64,000 nucleotides of DNA, from positions 868,984 through 932,983 of the forward strand of contig NZ_LMIU01000001.1 in the NCBI RefSeq assembly GCF_001428845.1, given 5' to 3'. The stretch's first letter is position 1. Every line of letters begins with the position of its first letter. Of this stretch, positions 25,979 through 34,338 are shown in pieces. This stretch comes from Achromobacter sp. Root83 (GTDB taxonomy: Bacteria > Pseudomonadota > Gammaproteobacteria > Burkholderiales > Burkholderiaceae_B). A program made the translations under genes and the position numbers. The notes under the pieces are model-generated. The model had not been told where the DNA came from, ran no database searches, and worked only from the letters and a program-made list of their open reading frames with translations.

Positions 25979-27640
25979 CTATCCGGGGTCCGTCATTGCC
26001 ATCCGGGCCGCCGTCCGCAGCGTCTGCGGACGGGCCTGCCTGATGTCCTGCAAGATGAAATCGGCCGCGCGTTCGGCCAGCATCACCACAGGCGCATTGG
26101 TGTTGCCGGACACGAGCGTGGGCATGATCGAGCAATCCACCACGCGCAGGCCGGAAACGCCGTGCACGCGCAGGCGCTCGTCCACGACCGCCATGGGATC
26201 GCTGCGCGGCCCCATCCGGGCGGTGCCGGAAGGATGGAAGATGGTGGCGCCGTACTCCCGGCAGAAGTGCAGGATCTCGTCATCGCTGCGCACGTCCGCG
26301 CCCGGCCGGAATTCGCGCTTCATCAGGCCGGCCAGGGGCTCGGCCGCGGCGATCCGCCGCGCGTATTTGACGGCGGCCACCGCCATGCGGCGGTCCAGTT
26401 CGGTGGACAGGTAGTTCGGCTGCATGGAAGGCGCGTCGAACGGATCGGCGCTGCGCAGCCGCACACGGCCCCGCGACGACGGGCGCAGCTGGCAGACCGA
26501 ATAGGTACAGCCGGAGAACGGATGCACCTTGCCGCCCGCCATGTCGGCCGACAGCGTGGCGAAATGGAACTGGGTGTCGGGCCTGCCGCTGGCCGGATCG
26601 ACCCGGCAGAACAGGCCTCCCTGGTTGATGCCCACCGCCAGCGGACCGCTGCGGAACAGCAGCCATTGCAGCCCCATGCGCAGGCGCCCGGCCAGCGTGC
26701 GCAACTGGTCGTTGGTGGTGATGGGGCGGGTGGTCTCGTAGATCAGGCGGATCTGCAGGTGATCCTGCAGGTTCTCGCCCACGCCGGGCAGGTCGCGCAC
26801 GACGCCGATGCCGAACTCGCGCAACAGGCGGGCGGGGCCGACGCCGGAAAGCTGCAGCAACTGCGGCGATTGCAGGGCGCCGGCGCACAGCACCACCTCG
26901 CGCCGGGCGCGCAGCGTACGCACCTGGCCGTCCTGCCGAAAACGCACCCCGCAGGCGCGGGTGCCCTCGAACAGCACGGCCATGGCGTGCGCGCCGGTCT
27001 CCACGCGCAGGTTGGGCCGGTCCTGCGCGGGGCGCAGATAGGCCACGGCGGTGGAGCAGCGGCGGCCGTTGCGCGTGGTGAGCTGGTAATACCCCACGCC
27101 TTCCTGGTCGCCGGTGTTGAAGTCCTCCAGGCGCGGAATGCCCTGTTTTCCGGCGGCGGCGATCAGTGCTTCCACCAGCGGGTGCGGCGTCTTGATGGAG
27201 GTGGCGTTGAGCGGGCCGCTGGTGCCGCGGGTGGGGCCGGGCCCCAGGTCGTTGTTTTCCAGCTTGCGGAAGTAGGGCAGGCAGTCGTCCCAGCCCCAGC
27301 CGGGGTTGCCGGCGTCCGCCCAGGCGTCGTAGTCGGCGCGCTGGCCGCGGATGTAGATCAGGCCGTTGATGGAGCTGGAGCCGCCCAGCGTGCGGCCGCG
27401 CGGCCAGTAGATGCGCCGGCCCAGCATGTTGGGATCGGGGTCGGTGTAGTAGCCCCAGTTCACCACCTTATGGAACATCGTCTTGCCGTAGCCGATGGGG
27501 ATGTGTATCCAGGGGTAGCGGTCTTTGGGGCCGGCCTCCAGCAGGCAGACGGCATGCGCGCCGTCCGCGCTCAACCGGTTTGCCATCACGCATCCGGCCG
27601 ATCCGGCGCCCACCACGATGTAATCCACGGTATCGGACAT
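25979..27640 (-). CDS. GMC-family FAD oxidoreductase (choline dehydrogenase-like)
   Basis: This 553-residue flavoenzyme begins DYIVVGAGSAGCVMANRL, with GxGxxG at 11-16 for FAD. It has the GMC signatures RGRTLGGSSSINGLIYIRGQ (about 80-99) and, near the C-terminus, FHPSGTARMG with the catalytic His and then GNTNAP with the second active-site residue as Asn. Members oxidise alcohols such as choline, polyethylene glycol or alkanols. GGGAGA precedes the ATG. It is divergent from an IclR gene and upstream of an MHS transporter gene. The substrate is not known. Confidence 0.92.
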   Translation of the reverse strand: MSDTVDYIVVGAGSAGCVMANRLSADGAHAVCLLEAGPKDRYPWIHIPIGYGKTMFHKVVNWGYYTDPDPNMLGRRIYWPRGRTLGGSSSINGLIYIRGQRADYDAWADAGNPGWGWDDCLPYFRKLENNDLGPGPTRGTSGPLNATSIKTPHPLVEALIAAAGKQGIPRLEDFNTGDQEGVGYYQLTTRNGRRCSTAVAYLRPAQDRPNLRVETGAHAMAVLFEGTRACGVRFRQDGQVRTLRARREVVLCAGALQSPQLLQLSGVGPARLLREFGIGVVRDLPGVGENLQDHLQIRLIYETTRPITTNDQLRTLAGRLRMGLQWLLFRSGPLAVGINQGGLFCRVDPASGRPDTQFHFATLSADMAGGKVHPFSGCTYSVCQLRPSSRGRVRLRSADPFDAPSMQPNYLSTELDRRMAVAAVKYARRIAAAEPLAGLMKREFRPGADVRSDDEILHFCREYGATIFHPSGTARMGPRSDPMAVVDERLRVHGVSGLRVVDCSIMPTLVSGNTNAPVVMLAERAADFILQDIRQARPQTLRTAARMAMTDPG

Positions 27641-27774
27641 TTCCGCGCGGTCTCCCTTATATACTGGGCCTGCGCCGGGGTCCCCTGCATGACAACGCGG
27701 ACCGGGCCGGCATCTGAGGCGATTCTAGGAAGCACGCGCGTAGAACAAAGCACAACAAGCGCAGGGGCGGAATA

Positions 27775-28632
27775 ATGGAACAGAACATGCGGCTTCGGTT
27801 TCAAAATCGCAGTGCAGCATCGGGCGAGGCGCCCGAAGCAGGCGCGGGCGGCCCGGCCGGCCAGCAGCAGGAGGCCTCGCGTTCGCTGCGGGCCCTGCTG
27901 GTGCTGGACCATCTGGCGCGGGCCCAGCATCCGCCCACGCTGGCGCAACTGGCGCAGCGGCTCGACATGCCCAAGACCACCTTGATGCGCCTGCTGGCCA
28001 CCATGCAGCGCGCCGGCTTCGTGGCCGCCACGCCCACCGAGAACGGCTACGTGCCGGGGCCGCAGGCCACGTCGCTGGCCCTGTCCACCCTGCGGGCTTC
28101 CGCCTTCACCCGGGCCTGCCGCGCGGTGCTGACCAAGCTGGTCGCCACCCTGGGCGAGACCTGCAACCTGACCGCGCCCGACGGCGACCAGGTGGTCTAT
28201 ATGGAACGAGTGGAGACGACCGAGCCGCTGCGGCTGTTCTTCGCGGTGGGCAGCCACGTGCCCATGCACTGCACCGCAAGCGGCAAGCTGTTCCTGGCTT
28301 CCATGAACCGCCTGGAACGCGGGCGGGTGCTGGCGCGCCTGCCCCTCACGCGCAATACCCCGCGCACGCTGACCGATGCCGGCCGGCTGGAGGCGGAGCT
28401 CGACCGCCTGGCCGCGCGCGGCATCGGCATCGACAACGAAGAGTTCGTGCGCGGCATGAGCGCGGTGGCGGTGCCGGTGCGCGACGCCGAGGACCGCGTG
28501 GTGGCGGCGGTGGCCTGCCACGCGCCCACCGCCCGCATCATGCTGGACGATCTGCTGCGCGCCGTTCCGGTGCTGCAGGGCGCCGCGCAATCGCTGCGCG
28601 AGGTGCTGGCCCTGCATCGGCCCGGCGGCTGA
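27775..28632 (+). CDS. IclR-family transcriptional regulator
   Basis: This 285-residue regulator has an N-terminal winged helix (SLRALLVLDHLARAQHPPTL, then LAQRLDMPKTTLMRLLATMQ) and a C-terminal IclR effector domain with the conserved MHCTASGKLFLA stretch. The first 40 residues are a Gln/Ala/Gly-rich tail outside the domain. GGGGCGGAA precedes the ATG. It is divergent from the GMC oxidoreductase and MHS transporter genes across 134 bases, and probably controls them. Confidence 0.9.
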   Translation: MEQNMRLRFQNRSAASGEAPEAGAGGPAGQQQEASRSLRALLVLDHLARAQHPPTLAQLAQRLDMPKTTLMRLLATMQRAGFVAATPTENGYVPGPQATSLALSTLRASAFTRACRAVLTKLVATLGETCNLTAPDGDQVVYMERVETTEPLRLFFAVGSHVPMHCTASGKLFLASMNRLERGRVLARLPLTRNTPRTLTDAGRLEAELDRLAARGIGIDNEEFVRGMSAVAVPVRDAEDRVVAAVACHAPTARIMLDDLLRAVPVLQGAAQSLREVLALHRPGG

Positions 28633-28650
28633 CGCCGGCAAAACGAAGAC

Positions 28651-28706
28651 TCTTCACGCACTCGTCACGTGAGGGTCATGCCGCTGTTGCATTGCCTGCC
28701 TAGAGT
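28651..28706 (+). promoter_or_regulatory. Pho-box-like PhoB site with -10 element
   Basis: Four 7-base units repeat every 11 bases: TCTTCAC (28651), TCGTCAC (28662), GGGTCAT (28673) and CTGTTGC (28684). They match the CTGTCAT consensus best in the GTCA core. The unit length and the 4-base spacers fit PhoB direct repeats. TAGAGT at 28701-28706 is 10 bases after the last unit, where the -10 element of Pho promoters lies. The downstream gene is a secreted metallophosphoesterase. Confidence 0.65.
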
Positions 28707-28801
28707 GGCGGCTTCGAACGCGGATGCCAGTCGGCATCGGACAGTCCGGCCCAGGGGGGCCGGCGCGCGTTCGGGACTTCTCTCGAACCACGGAGTGCAG
28801 A

Positions 28802-30934
28802 GTGTCTTCAGACCAGAAAGAGAACGGGATCGGCCACGACGCCGGGGACAGCGCGCAACAGGACGGCGTCAACACGCGGCGGCGCTCCCTGATCAAGGCG
28901 GGCGTGGGAACGTGGGCAATGCCGGCCGGGCTGGTGACGCTGCTGTCGGCCTGCGGCGGCGACGACGACGATGACGACGCGGCTCCCGGCCCAGGCGGCG
29001 GCGATGGCGGGACGGAACCGCCGCCCGCGGCGAAGCTCCTGTCCAGTTTCGGCCTGGTGGTGCTGCCCGACACGCAGTTCTACGCGCGCTATGCCACCGC
29101 CGAAACCGGCAACCAGTTCGCCAAGCTGTTCGGCAGCGAGCCGTTTATTGCGCAGACCAACTGGATCGCGCAATCGGCCAAGGCGTTGAACGTGCCGTTC
29201 GTGATTCATGTTGGCGACGTGGTGGACCAGGTGTCCAAGCCCCAGCAATGGGAAGTGGCGGACGCCGCCATGAAGCGGCTGGAAGACGCGGGCGTGCCGT
29301 ACTCGATACTGGCGGGGAACCACGACGTGTTGCAGGACATCGGCTACGAATCCGATCCCGTCAATGGCACGGACGCCACCCGCGACCCCGCGGCCGAGCC
29401 CTATCTGAAGTGGTTCGGCAAGGACCGCGCGAGCGCGCAGCCCACCTTTGGCGGCCGCGACGCCAGCGGCTTTCATGAATACCACGTGTTCGAGACGGAA
29501 GGGCAGAAGTTCCTGGTGCTGTCGCTGTCGTGGCGCGTGTCGGATGCGGGCCTTGCATGGGCCCGGCAGGTCCTGCAGACGCATTCGTCCTTGCCCGCCA
29601 TCCTGGTCAACCATCAGTTGCTGGCCATCGCCAACGACGGGGTGAGCCCGCTGGAAGTCGACTACGGCCTGATGCTGTGGGACAAGCTGATCCGCGGCAG
29701 CGATCAGATCTTCATGACCGTCAACGGCCATCATCATGGCGCGGCGCACCTGACCAAGATCAACGACTTCGGCCACGCGGTCGAGGAAATGGTGGTGGAC
29801 TACCAGATGGCCTACCAGGGCGGCAACGGCCTGTTGCGCTTCTATGAGTTCGACCTGAGCAACAACCGGATCGTCGCGTCGTCGTTCTCGCCGTGGGTGC
29901 CCCTGAAGCCGAAGAGCGCCGTGAACGAATTCGACCAGGCGGTGCTGACCGACGCGAACAACCAGTTCGTGATCGAGATGGACTTCGCCAAGCGTTTTGC
30001 CGCCTTCAATCCGGACTTCAAAGCGGGGCCCGGCACACGCGCTGGCAGCATCACGGACGCCGCGCTGGCGCTGGCGTTGAATGGCTACACCGACGCGCAG
30101 CCGCCCGAGAAGGCCGCGCCCGCCAACGATGAAGACTACGCGCACGCCGCCGGCACGTTGGCGCACTGGCGCTTCGCGGGAGGCGCCGCGGGCGCCTCGG
30201 TCGCGCAAGGCGCCGTGATCGCCGACAAGTCCGGCAACAACAATGTGCTGACGCGCGCGCCGCTGAACGCGCCGGCCGGCAATACCGCCCAGGAAGGCGA
30301 TCTGGTCTGGAGCGCCGACCGCCATCGCCTGTCGGCCGCGCCCGGCAGCATTACGTTCCGCAACACCGCCGGGCCGCGCCTGAGCTACTTCCTGACGGAC
30401 GCCGCGGCGGCGCTGAATACCGAAACGTTCACCAGCGGGTACACGGTCGAGGCCTTCATCAAGATCGCCGGAGACTGGACGGCGGCCGCCAACGCCTGGA
30501 TGAACATCATGACGCGCGCCGGACGCCGTGGCGATTTGCCGGGGTGGGCCGCCAGCCTGCCGCAATCGCCGCCGCTGCAGTTCGCCATCTCCAACCTGCG
30601 CGAAGTGCAATGGGAAGTGGTGCCCTCGGTGGCCACGCCCGTCAGCGCCCGCACCAACTGGTCGGGCGAGATCCTGGTGGACACATGGCTGCACGTGGCG
30701 GTGGTCAACGACCCCGCGACGCGCGAAACCACGATGTATGTGGAAGGCGCGCCGGTGCTGCGCAACGCCGTGGATGGCGCGGGCCTGGCCACGCTGAACC
30801 TGCCGTGGACGGTGGGCGCGGGCTATTGGGACGGCGGCGGCCCCAGCGGCGGCTTCCTGGGCGCGCTGGGCGAAATCCGCATCGTGGGCAGGCCCTTGCC
30901 GCCCGCGGAATGGCTGACGGCGCGCGCGCCCTGA
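28802..30934 (+). CDS. Tat-exported metallophosphoesterase with C-terminal LamG-like domain
   Basis: This 710-residue protein has a twin-arginine leader (TRRRSLIKAG, 25-34) with a lipobox-like LSAC at 51, then an Asp6 run and a Gly/Pro linker. The calcineurin-type phosphoesterase domain follows: LPDTQ (Asp90), HVGDVVD (His136, Asp139, Asp142), AGNHD (Asn173, His174) and NGHHHG. The C-terminal third (about 450-710) looks like a concanavalin/LamG fold (YTVEAFIKI, NPATRETTMYVEG-like strands). GGAG precedes GTG 28802, the chosen start. It is probably surface- or periplasm-located and frees phosphate from an organic ester. Confidence 0.88.
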   Translation: MSSDQKENGIGHDAGDSAQQDGVNTRRRSLIKAGVGTWAMPAGLVTLLSACGGDDDDDDAAPGPGGGDGGTEPPPAAKLLSSFGLVVLPDTQFYARYATAETGNQFAKLFGSEPFIAQTNWIAQSAKALNVPFVIHVGDVVDQVSKPQQWEVADAAMKRLEDAGVPYSILAGNHDVLQDIGYESDPVNGTDATRDPAAEPYLKWFGKDRASAQPTFGGRDASGFHEYHVFETEGQKFLVLSLSWRVSDAGLAWARQVLQTHSSLPAILVNHQLLAIANDGVSPLEVDYGLMLWDKLIRGSDQIFMTVNGHHHGAAHLTKINDFGHAVEEMVVDYQMAYQGGNGLLRFYEFDLSNNRIVASSFSPWVPLKPKSAVNEFDQAVLTDANNQFVIEMDFAKRFAAFNPDFKAGPGTRAGSITDAALALALNGYTDAQPPEKAAPANDEDYAHAAGTLAHWRFAGGAAGASVAQGAVIADKSGNNNVLTRAPLNAPAGNTAQEGDLVWSADRHRLSAAPGSITFRNTAGPRLSYFLTDAAAALNTETFTSGYTVEAFIKIAGDWTAAANAWMNIMTRAGRRGDLPGWAASLPQSPPLQFAISNLREVQWEVVPSVATPVSARTNWSGEILVDTWLHVAVVNDPATRETTMYVEGAPVLRNAVDGAGLATLNLPWTVGAGYWDGGGPSGGFLGALGEIRIVGRPLPPAEWLTARAP

Positions 30935-30969
30935 TACGCGGCGTAACTGCGGGCGGGACGCGTCGGCCC

Positions 30970-31398
30970 CTAGTGGCTGAGGCGTCCGCCGCTGAGCATC
31001 CAGCGGGTGCCGTAGCGGTCGATCAGCGCGCCGTAGGCCTCGGCCCAGAAGGTCTTCTGCAGGGGCATGGTGACGCTGCCGCCTTCGGCCAGATGCTCGA
31101 ATACGCGGTGCGCGTCGGAGACGGTGGGGTACACCAGCGCCAGCGCCACGCCCTGTTTTCCCGGATACGGATGGCCCGCGGTGGCGTCACTGCCCAGCAG
31201 GGTCTGCTCGTCCAGCGACAGCCGGGCATACATGATGCGCCCGGCGTCCTCGGAAGAGAGCACGGGCATGGCGGCGTCCGGGGGCGCGTCGGCGTAGCGG
31301 ATCATGGCTTCGAGCCGGCCGCCCAGCACGCGTTCGTAGAAGCGCATGGCGTCGGCGCAGTTGCCATCGAAACTGAGGTAAGCGGATAACTGGGGCAT
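30970..31398 (-). CDS. VOC-family (PhnB/glyoxalase-like) protein
   Basis: This 142-residue single-domain protein of the vicinal oxygen chelate fold starts LSAYLSFDGNCADAMRFYERVLGG, the pattern of PhnB-type members. It ends in FWAEAYGALIDRYGTRWML. Such proteins often bind metal or substrate but many have no assigned reaction. CGGAGA precedes the ATG. It stands alone, convergent with the phosphoesterase gene. Confidence 0.88.
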   Translation of the reverse strand: MPQLSAYLSFDGNCADAMRFYERVLGGRLEAMIRYADAPPDAAMPVLSSEDAGRIMYARLSLDEQTLLGSDATAGHPYPGKQGVALALVYPTVSDAHRVFEHLAEGGSVTMPLQKTFWAEAYGALIDRYGTRWMLSGGRLSH

Positions 31399-31515
31399 GA
31401 TGTCTCCGGGTTCGATGGCGCCGCGCTGGATGGCGCCGCGCCGTTCCGCATGGCCAAGGCGGGCGGCGCGGCTCTATGATGGGAATCCGACCCGGTAACG
31501 CTCAGGAGCCAGACC

Positions 31516-31860
31516 ATGCAACAAGGAAGCTGCCACTGCGGACAGATCGCCTTCGAAGTCGACGGCGATGTGCCCCAGGTATTGGAATGCAATTGCTCGC
31601 ACTGCAGCCGCAAGGGCTATCTGCTCTGGTTCGTGCCGCGCGCCAGCCTGCGCATCACGTCATCCACGCAGGGCATGTCGACCTACAAGTTCAACAAACA
31701 CGTGATCTCGCATCATTTCTGCGCCAACTGCGGCTGCGCGCCGTTTGGCTTCGGGGTGGGGGCCAAGGGCGAGGAGACGGCGGCCGTGAACGTCCGCTGC
31801 ATTGAAAACCTGGACCTGAACGCCCTGACCCGCATTCCGTACGACGGCCGCAACGCCTGA
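31516..31860 (+). CDS. GFA-family zinc protein
   Basis: This 114-residue protein belongs to the GFA (glutathione-dependent formaldehyde-activating enzyme) fold family. All the zinc-ligand Cys groups are present: SCHC (6, 8), ECNCSHC (25, 27, 30) and FCANCGC (69, 72, 74). CAGGAG precedes the ATG. Members of this short type have uncertain function, and true formaldehyde activation is disputed. Confidence 0.9.
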   Translation: MQQGSCHCGQIAFEVDGDVPQVLECNCSHCSRKGYLLWFVPRASLRITSSTQGMSTYKFNKHVISHHFCANCGCAPFGFGVGAKGEETAAVNVRCIENLDLNALTRIPYDGRNA

Positions 31861-31988
31861 AGGCCGGTTGCGCCACATGATAGGGCAACGGGTGCGATCG
31901 TGGAATCGCGGCGGGGTAACGTGGTTTATCACCGATAGGCAGGCGCCGGAGGACGATGTCTTCCGCGTGAAATGAACAGGAGGCGGCC

Positions 31989-32600
31989 ATGTCGCTGATT
32001 CCCTTGTTTCCGTTATCCAACGCGCTGTTTCCCGCCGGCGTGGTCCACCTGCGGATCTTCGAGGTGCGCTACCTGGACATGATCCGCCGCAGCATCGCGC
32101 AAGGCAGCGAGTTCGGCGTGGTGGGCCTGCTTGCGGGCAGCGAGGTGCGTTCTCCGGAAGGCATGGAGACGCTGTCGCCCGTGGGCACCATGGCCCGCGT
32201 GGACGCCTGGGAGGCGCCGATGCCGGCCTTGCTGGAAATCCGCTGCACGGGAACGGCGCGTTTCCGGCTGCTTTCCAGCGTAGTGGCAAAATACGGTCTT
32301 TGGATGGGCGAAGCCGAACCCATCCCCGACGATCCGCCCACGCCCGTGCCGGCGGCCATGCAGGCCAGCGCCGATGCGCTGGGGCGCCTGGTGGCGCAAT
32401 GGCAGCAGGACGGCGTGCCCCCCGAAAGGATGCCGCTGGCGCCGCCGTTCCGGCTGGACGACTGCGGCTGGGTGGCGAACCGCTGGTGCGAGCTGCTGCC
32501 GCTGCCGCCGGACGACAAGGCCACCTTGCTGGCCATGACCGACCCGGTGGCGCGCCTGGCGTCCATTCAGGACGTGCTGCGCGGCCAGGGGCTGGCGTAG
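31989..32600 (+). CDS. LON substrate-binding-domain protein
   Basis: This 203-residue protein consists only of the N-terminal substrate-binding domain of Lon proteases; no AAA+ or protease part is present. It opens with SLIPLFPLSNALFPAGVVHLR, the usual beta-rich start, and has RYLDMIRRSIAQGSEFGV. Stand-alone forms are common in proteobacteria and may bind misfolded proteins. AGGAGG precedes the ATG. The ParB-like gene starts 26 bases after its stop and is probably co-transcribed. Confidence 0.9.
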   Translation: MSLIPLFPLSNALFPAGVVHLRIFEVRYLDMIRRSIAQGSEFGVVGLLAGSEVRSPEGMETLSPVGTMARVDAWEAPMPALLEIRCTGTARFRLLSSVVAKYGLWMGEAEPIPDDPPTPVPAAMQASADALGRLVAQWQQDGVPPERMPLAPPFRLDDCGWVANRWCELLPLPPDDKATLLAMTDPVARLASIQDVLRGQGLA

Positions 32601-32626
32601 GGCGCGGCAAGAACACTTTGGACACC

Positions 32627-33499
32627 ATGGATATCAGGATAGACGAAGGCCTGCGCGCCTATATAGACCCCTTGACCGAAGACGAGCACGCCGCGCTGGA
32701 GCGCAGCCTGCTGGCCGAAGGCTGCCGCGATGCGCTGGTGTTGTGGGGCGACCTGCTGGTGGACGGCCACAACCGCTATGCGCTCTGCATGAAGCATGGC
32801 ATCGCTTTCCAGACCACCCAGAATCCACGCTTCAAGTCCATGGAAGACGTGCACCTGTGGATGATCGAAAACCATCTGGGCCGGCGCAGCGTGTCGGACT
32901 TCCAGCGCGGCGTGCTGGCGCTGCGCAAAAAGGAAATCCTGCAGTCGCGGACCGCGCCGGAAGACGGGACGCGCACGGCGCCCGAGGACGGCTCCCCGCC
33001 CTGGGACGAGGATGCGCCCGCGCCCGAGGGCGCGCCGCTGCGCGAACCCGCCAACACGACCTGGGCGCCGGCCATTCCCAGCCGCCAGGCCCTGGCGCGC
33101 GCGGCCCGGATCAGCAGCAATACGCTGGGGCAGATCGAGAAAATCCAGAAGGCGGCGGCGCCGGAACTGGTGCGCGCCGTGAAGGAGGGCGCGATTTCCA
33201 TCAACGCGGCGGCCGCGGTGGCGTCGCTGCCCGCCGAGCGGCAGGCGGCGGCCGTGGCCGGTGGCAGGAAGGAACTGCAGCAGGCCGCGCGCGAAGCGCG
33301 CCAGGCCAAGGCCCCGGCGCCCCGCGAGGCTCCGCCCGAGGAACCCATCGAGAACATCGAGGATCTGCCCGCCGAAGTCGCGCGCCTGCGCCAGTTGCTG
33401 GCCAAGCTGACGGACGAGCGCGATCAGCTCAAGAAAAAGGTCATGCACCTGACGGTGGCCTTGTCCGAAGCGCGCAGCGCGGCCGGCGGCGACGACTGA
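32627..33499 (+). CDS. ParB/Srx-fold protein, orphan chromosomal
   Basis: This 290-residue protein has an N-terminal ParB/sulfiredoxin-like fold (DALVLWGDLLVDGHNRYALC, about 32-52), a helical segment (about 75-105), a low-complexity acidic linker with RTAPEDG repeated twice (about 108-123), a helical region that may be helix-turn-helix (RQALARAARISSNTLGQIEK), and a C-terminal coiled coil (about 245-280). No parA gene is adjacent. The start ATG 32627 has only a weak binding site; a TTG three codons earlier is possible. It may bind DNA, but targets are unknown. Confidence 0.75.
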   Translation: MDIRIDEGLRAYIDPLTEDEHAALERSLLAEGCRDALVLWGDLLVDGHNRYALCMKHGIAFQTTQNPRFKSMEDVHLWMIENHLGRRSVSDFQRGVLALRKKEILQSRTAPEDGTRTAPEDGSPPWDEDAPAPEGAPLREPANTTWAPAIPSRQALARAARISSNTLGQIEKIQKAAAPELVRAVKEGAISINAAAAVASLPAERQAAAVAGGRKELQQAAREARQAKAPAPREAPPEEPIENIEDLPAEVARLRQLLAKLTDERDQLKKKVMHLTVALSEARSAAGGDD

Positions 33500-33515
33500 C
33501 GGCGGGATGCACGAA

Positions 33516-33531
33516 TAAGGGATAACCCTTA
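33516..33531. repeat. Inverted repeat downstream of the parB-like gene
   Basis: TAAGGG (33516-33521) and CCCTTA (33526-33531) form perfect 6-base arms around ATAA. It lies 10 bases before a longer palindrome. It is a candidate operator for the following operon. Confidence 0.45.
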
Positions 33532-33540
33532 AGTGCTGTT

Positions 33541-33563
33541 ATCCACGAATAAAATTCGTGGAT
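33541..33563. promoter_or_regulatory. Perfect 10-base-arm palindrome before the aldolase operon
   Basis: ATCCACGAAT and ATTCGTGGAT are perfect arms around AAA. The site is 95 bases upstream of the RraA-like gene, and AT-rich sequence follows. No T tract follows, so an operator is more likely than a terminator. Confidence 0.5.
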
Positions 33564-33657
33564 CGATGGGAATTTATATCGTTTTGAAGAAGGGCGCGTG
33601 GGGCTTTGTAATGCATGTTCGCTTAACCGCTACACGCATACACACCTGGCTTCCCTT

Positions 33658-34338
33658 ATGAACCCCATCGGATATCGCATACTTTCCCGGCCCGCGCCGG
33701 CCGTCGCCGCCGACGTGCTGGCCGGTTTCGCCAGCATCGGCTCGGCCCAGATCAGCGACTGCATGAATCGCCTCTACGGCGTGTCGGGCCTGCGCCCGCT
33801 GCACGCCGGATCGCGCCGCACCGTGGGCCTGGCGTTGACCGTCAAGACCCGTCCGGGCGATAACCTGATGATCCACAAGGCGATCTCCCTGGGCGGCGCG
33901 GGCGACGTGATCGTCGTCGACGGCGCCGGCGACGCCAGCAACGCGCTGGTTGGCGAATTGATGATGATGGACGCGCAAGCGCGCGGCATCGAAGGCTTCG
34001 TGATCGACGGGGCCGTGCGCGATCTGGACGTCTTTGCCCAGAACGAATTCGGCTGCTTCGCCCGCGCCGTGTCGCACAAGGGCCCGTACAAGGATGGCCC
34101 CGGCGAGATCAACGTGCCGGTGTCCGTGGGCGGGCAGGTGGTCAATCCGGGCGACGTGGTGGTGGGCGATGCCGACGGCGTGGTGGTGATCCCCGCGGAA
34201 CACGCGCGCGCCGTGCTGGCGCTTGCCGTGAAGAAGGAAGCCGACGAAGCGGTGGCCAAGGAAAAGCTGCGCGCGGGCACCTACACCAAGCCGTGGCTGG
34301 AGAAGACCATCGCCGAGAAGACGGGAGCGGCCAAATGA
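33658..34338 (+). CDS. RraA/HMG-aldolase-like protein
   Basis: This 226-residue protein belongs to the family that contains RraA and 4-hydroxy-4-methyl-2-oxoglutarate aldolase (class II pyruvate aldolases, metal dependent). The conserved GFVIDGAVRDLD holds the Arg-Asp pair that HMG aldolases use. Its linkage to an aminotransferase and an amino-acid importer favours an aldolase or decarboxylase role over RNase E inhibition. ATG 33658 is used; a GTG-started extension to 33598 would add 20 residues outside the family. No strong ribosome binding site is seen. Its stop overlaps the aminotransferase start as ATGA. Confidence 0.85.
   Translation: MNPIGYRILSRPAPAVAADVLAGFASIGSAQISDCMNRLYGVSGLRPLHAGSRRTVGLALTVKTRPGDNLMIHKAISLGGAGDVIVVDGAGDASNALVGELMMMDAQARGIEGFVIDGAVRDLDVFAQNEFGCFARAVSHKGPYKDGPGEINVPVSVGGQVVNPGDVVVGDADGVVVIPAEHARAVLALAVKKEADEAVAKEKLRAGTYTKPWLEKTIAEKTGAAK

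Noticed and set aside
33541..33563. Rho-independent terminator of the parB-like gene
   Set aside because: The arms are perfect, but no T run follows and the loop is AAA; an operator fits better.
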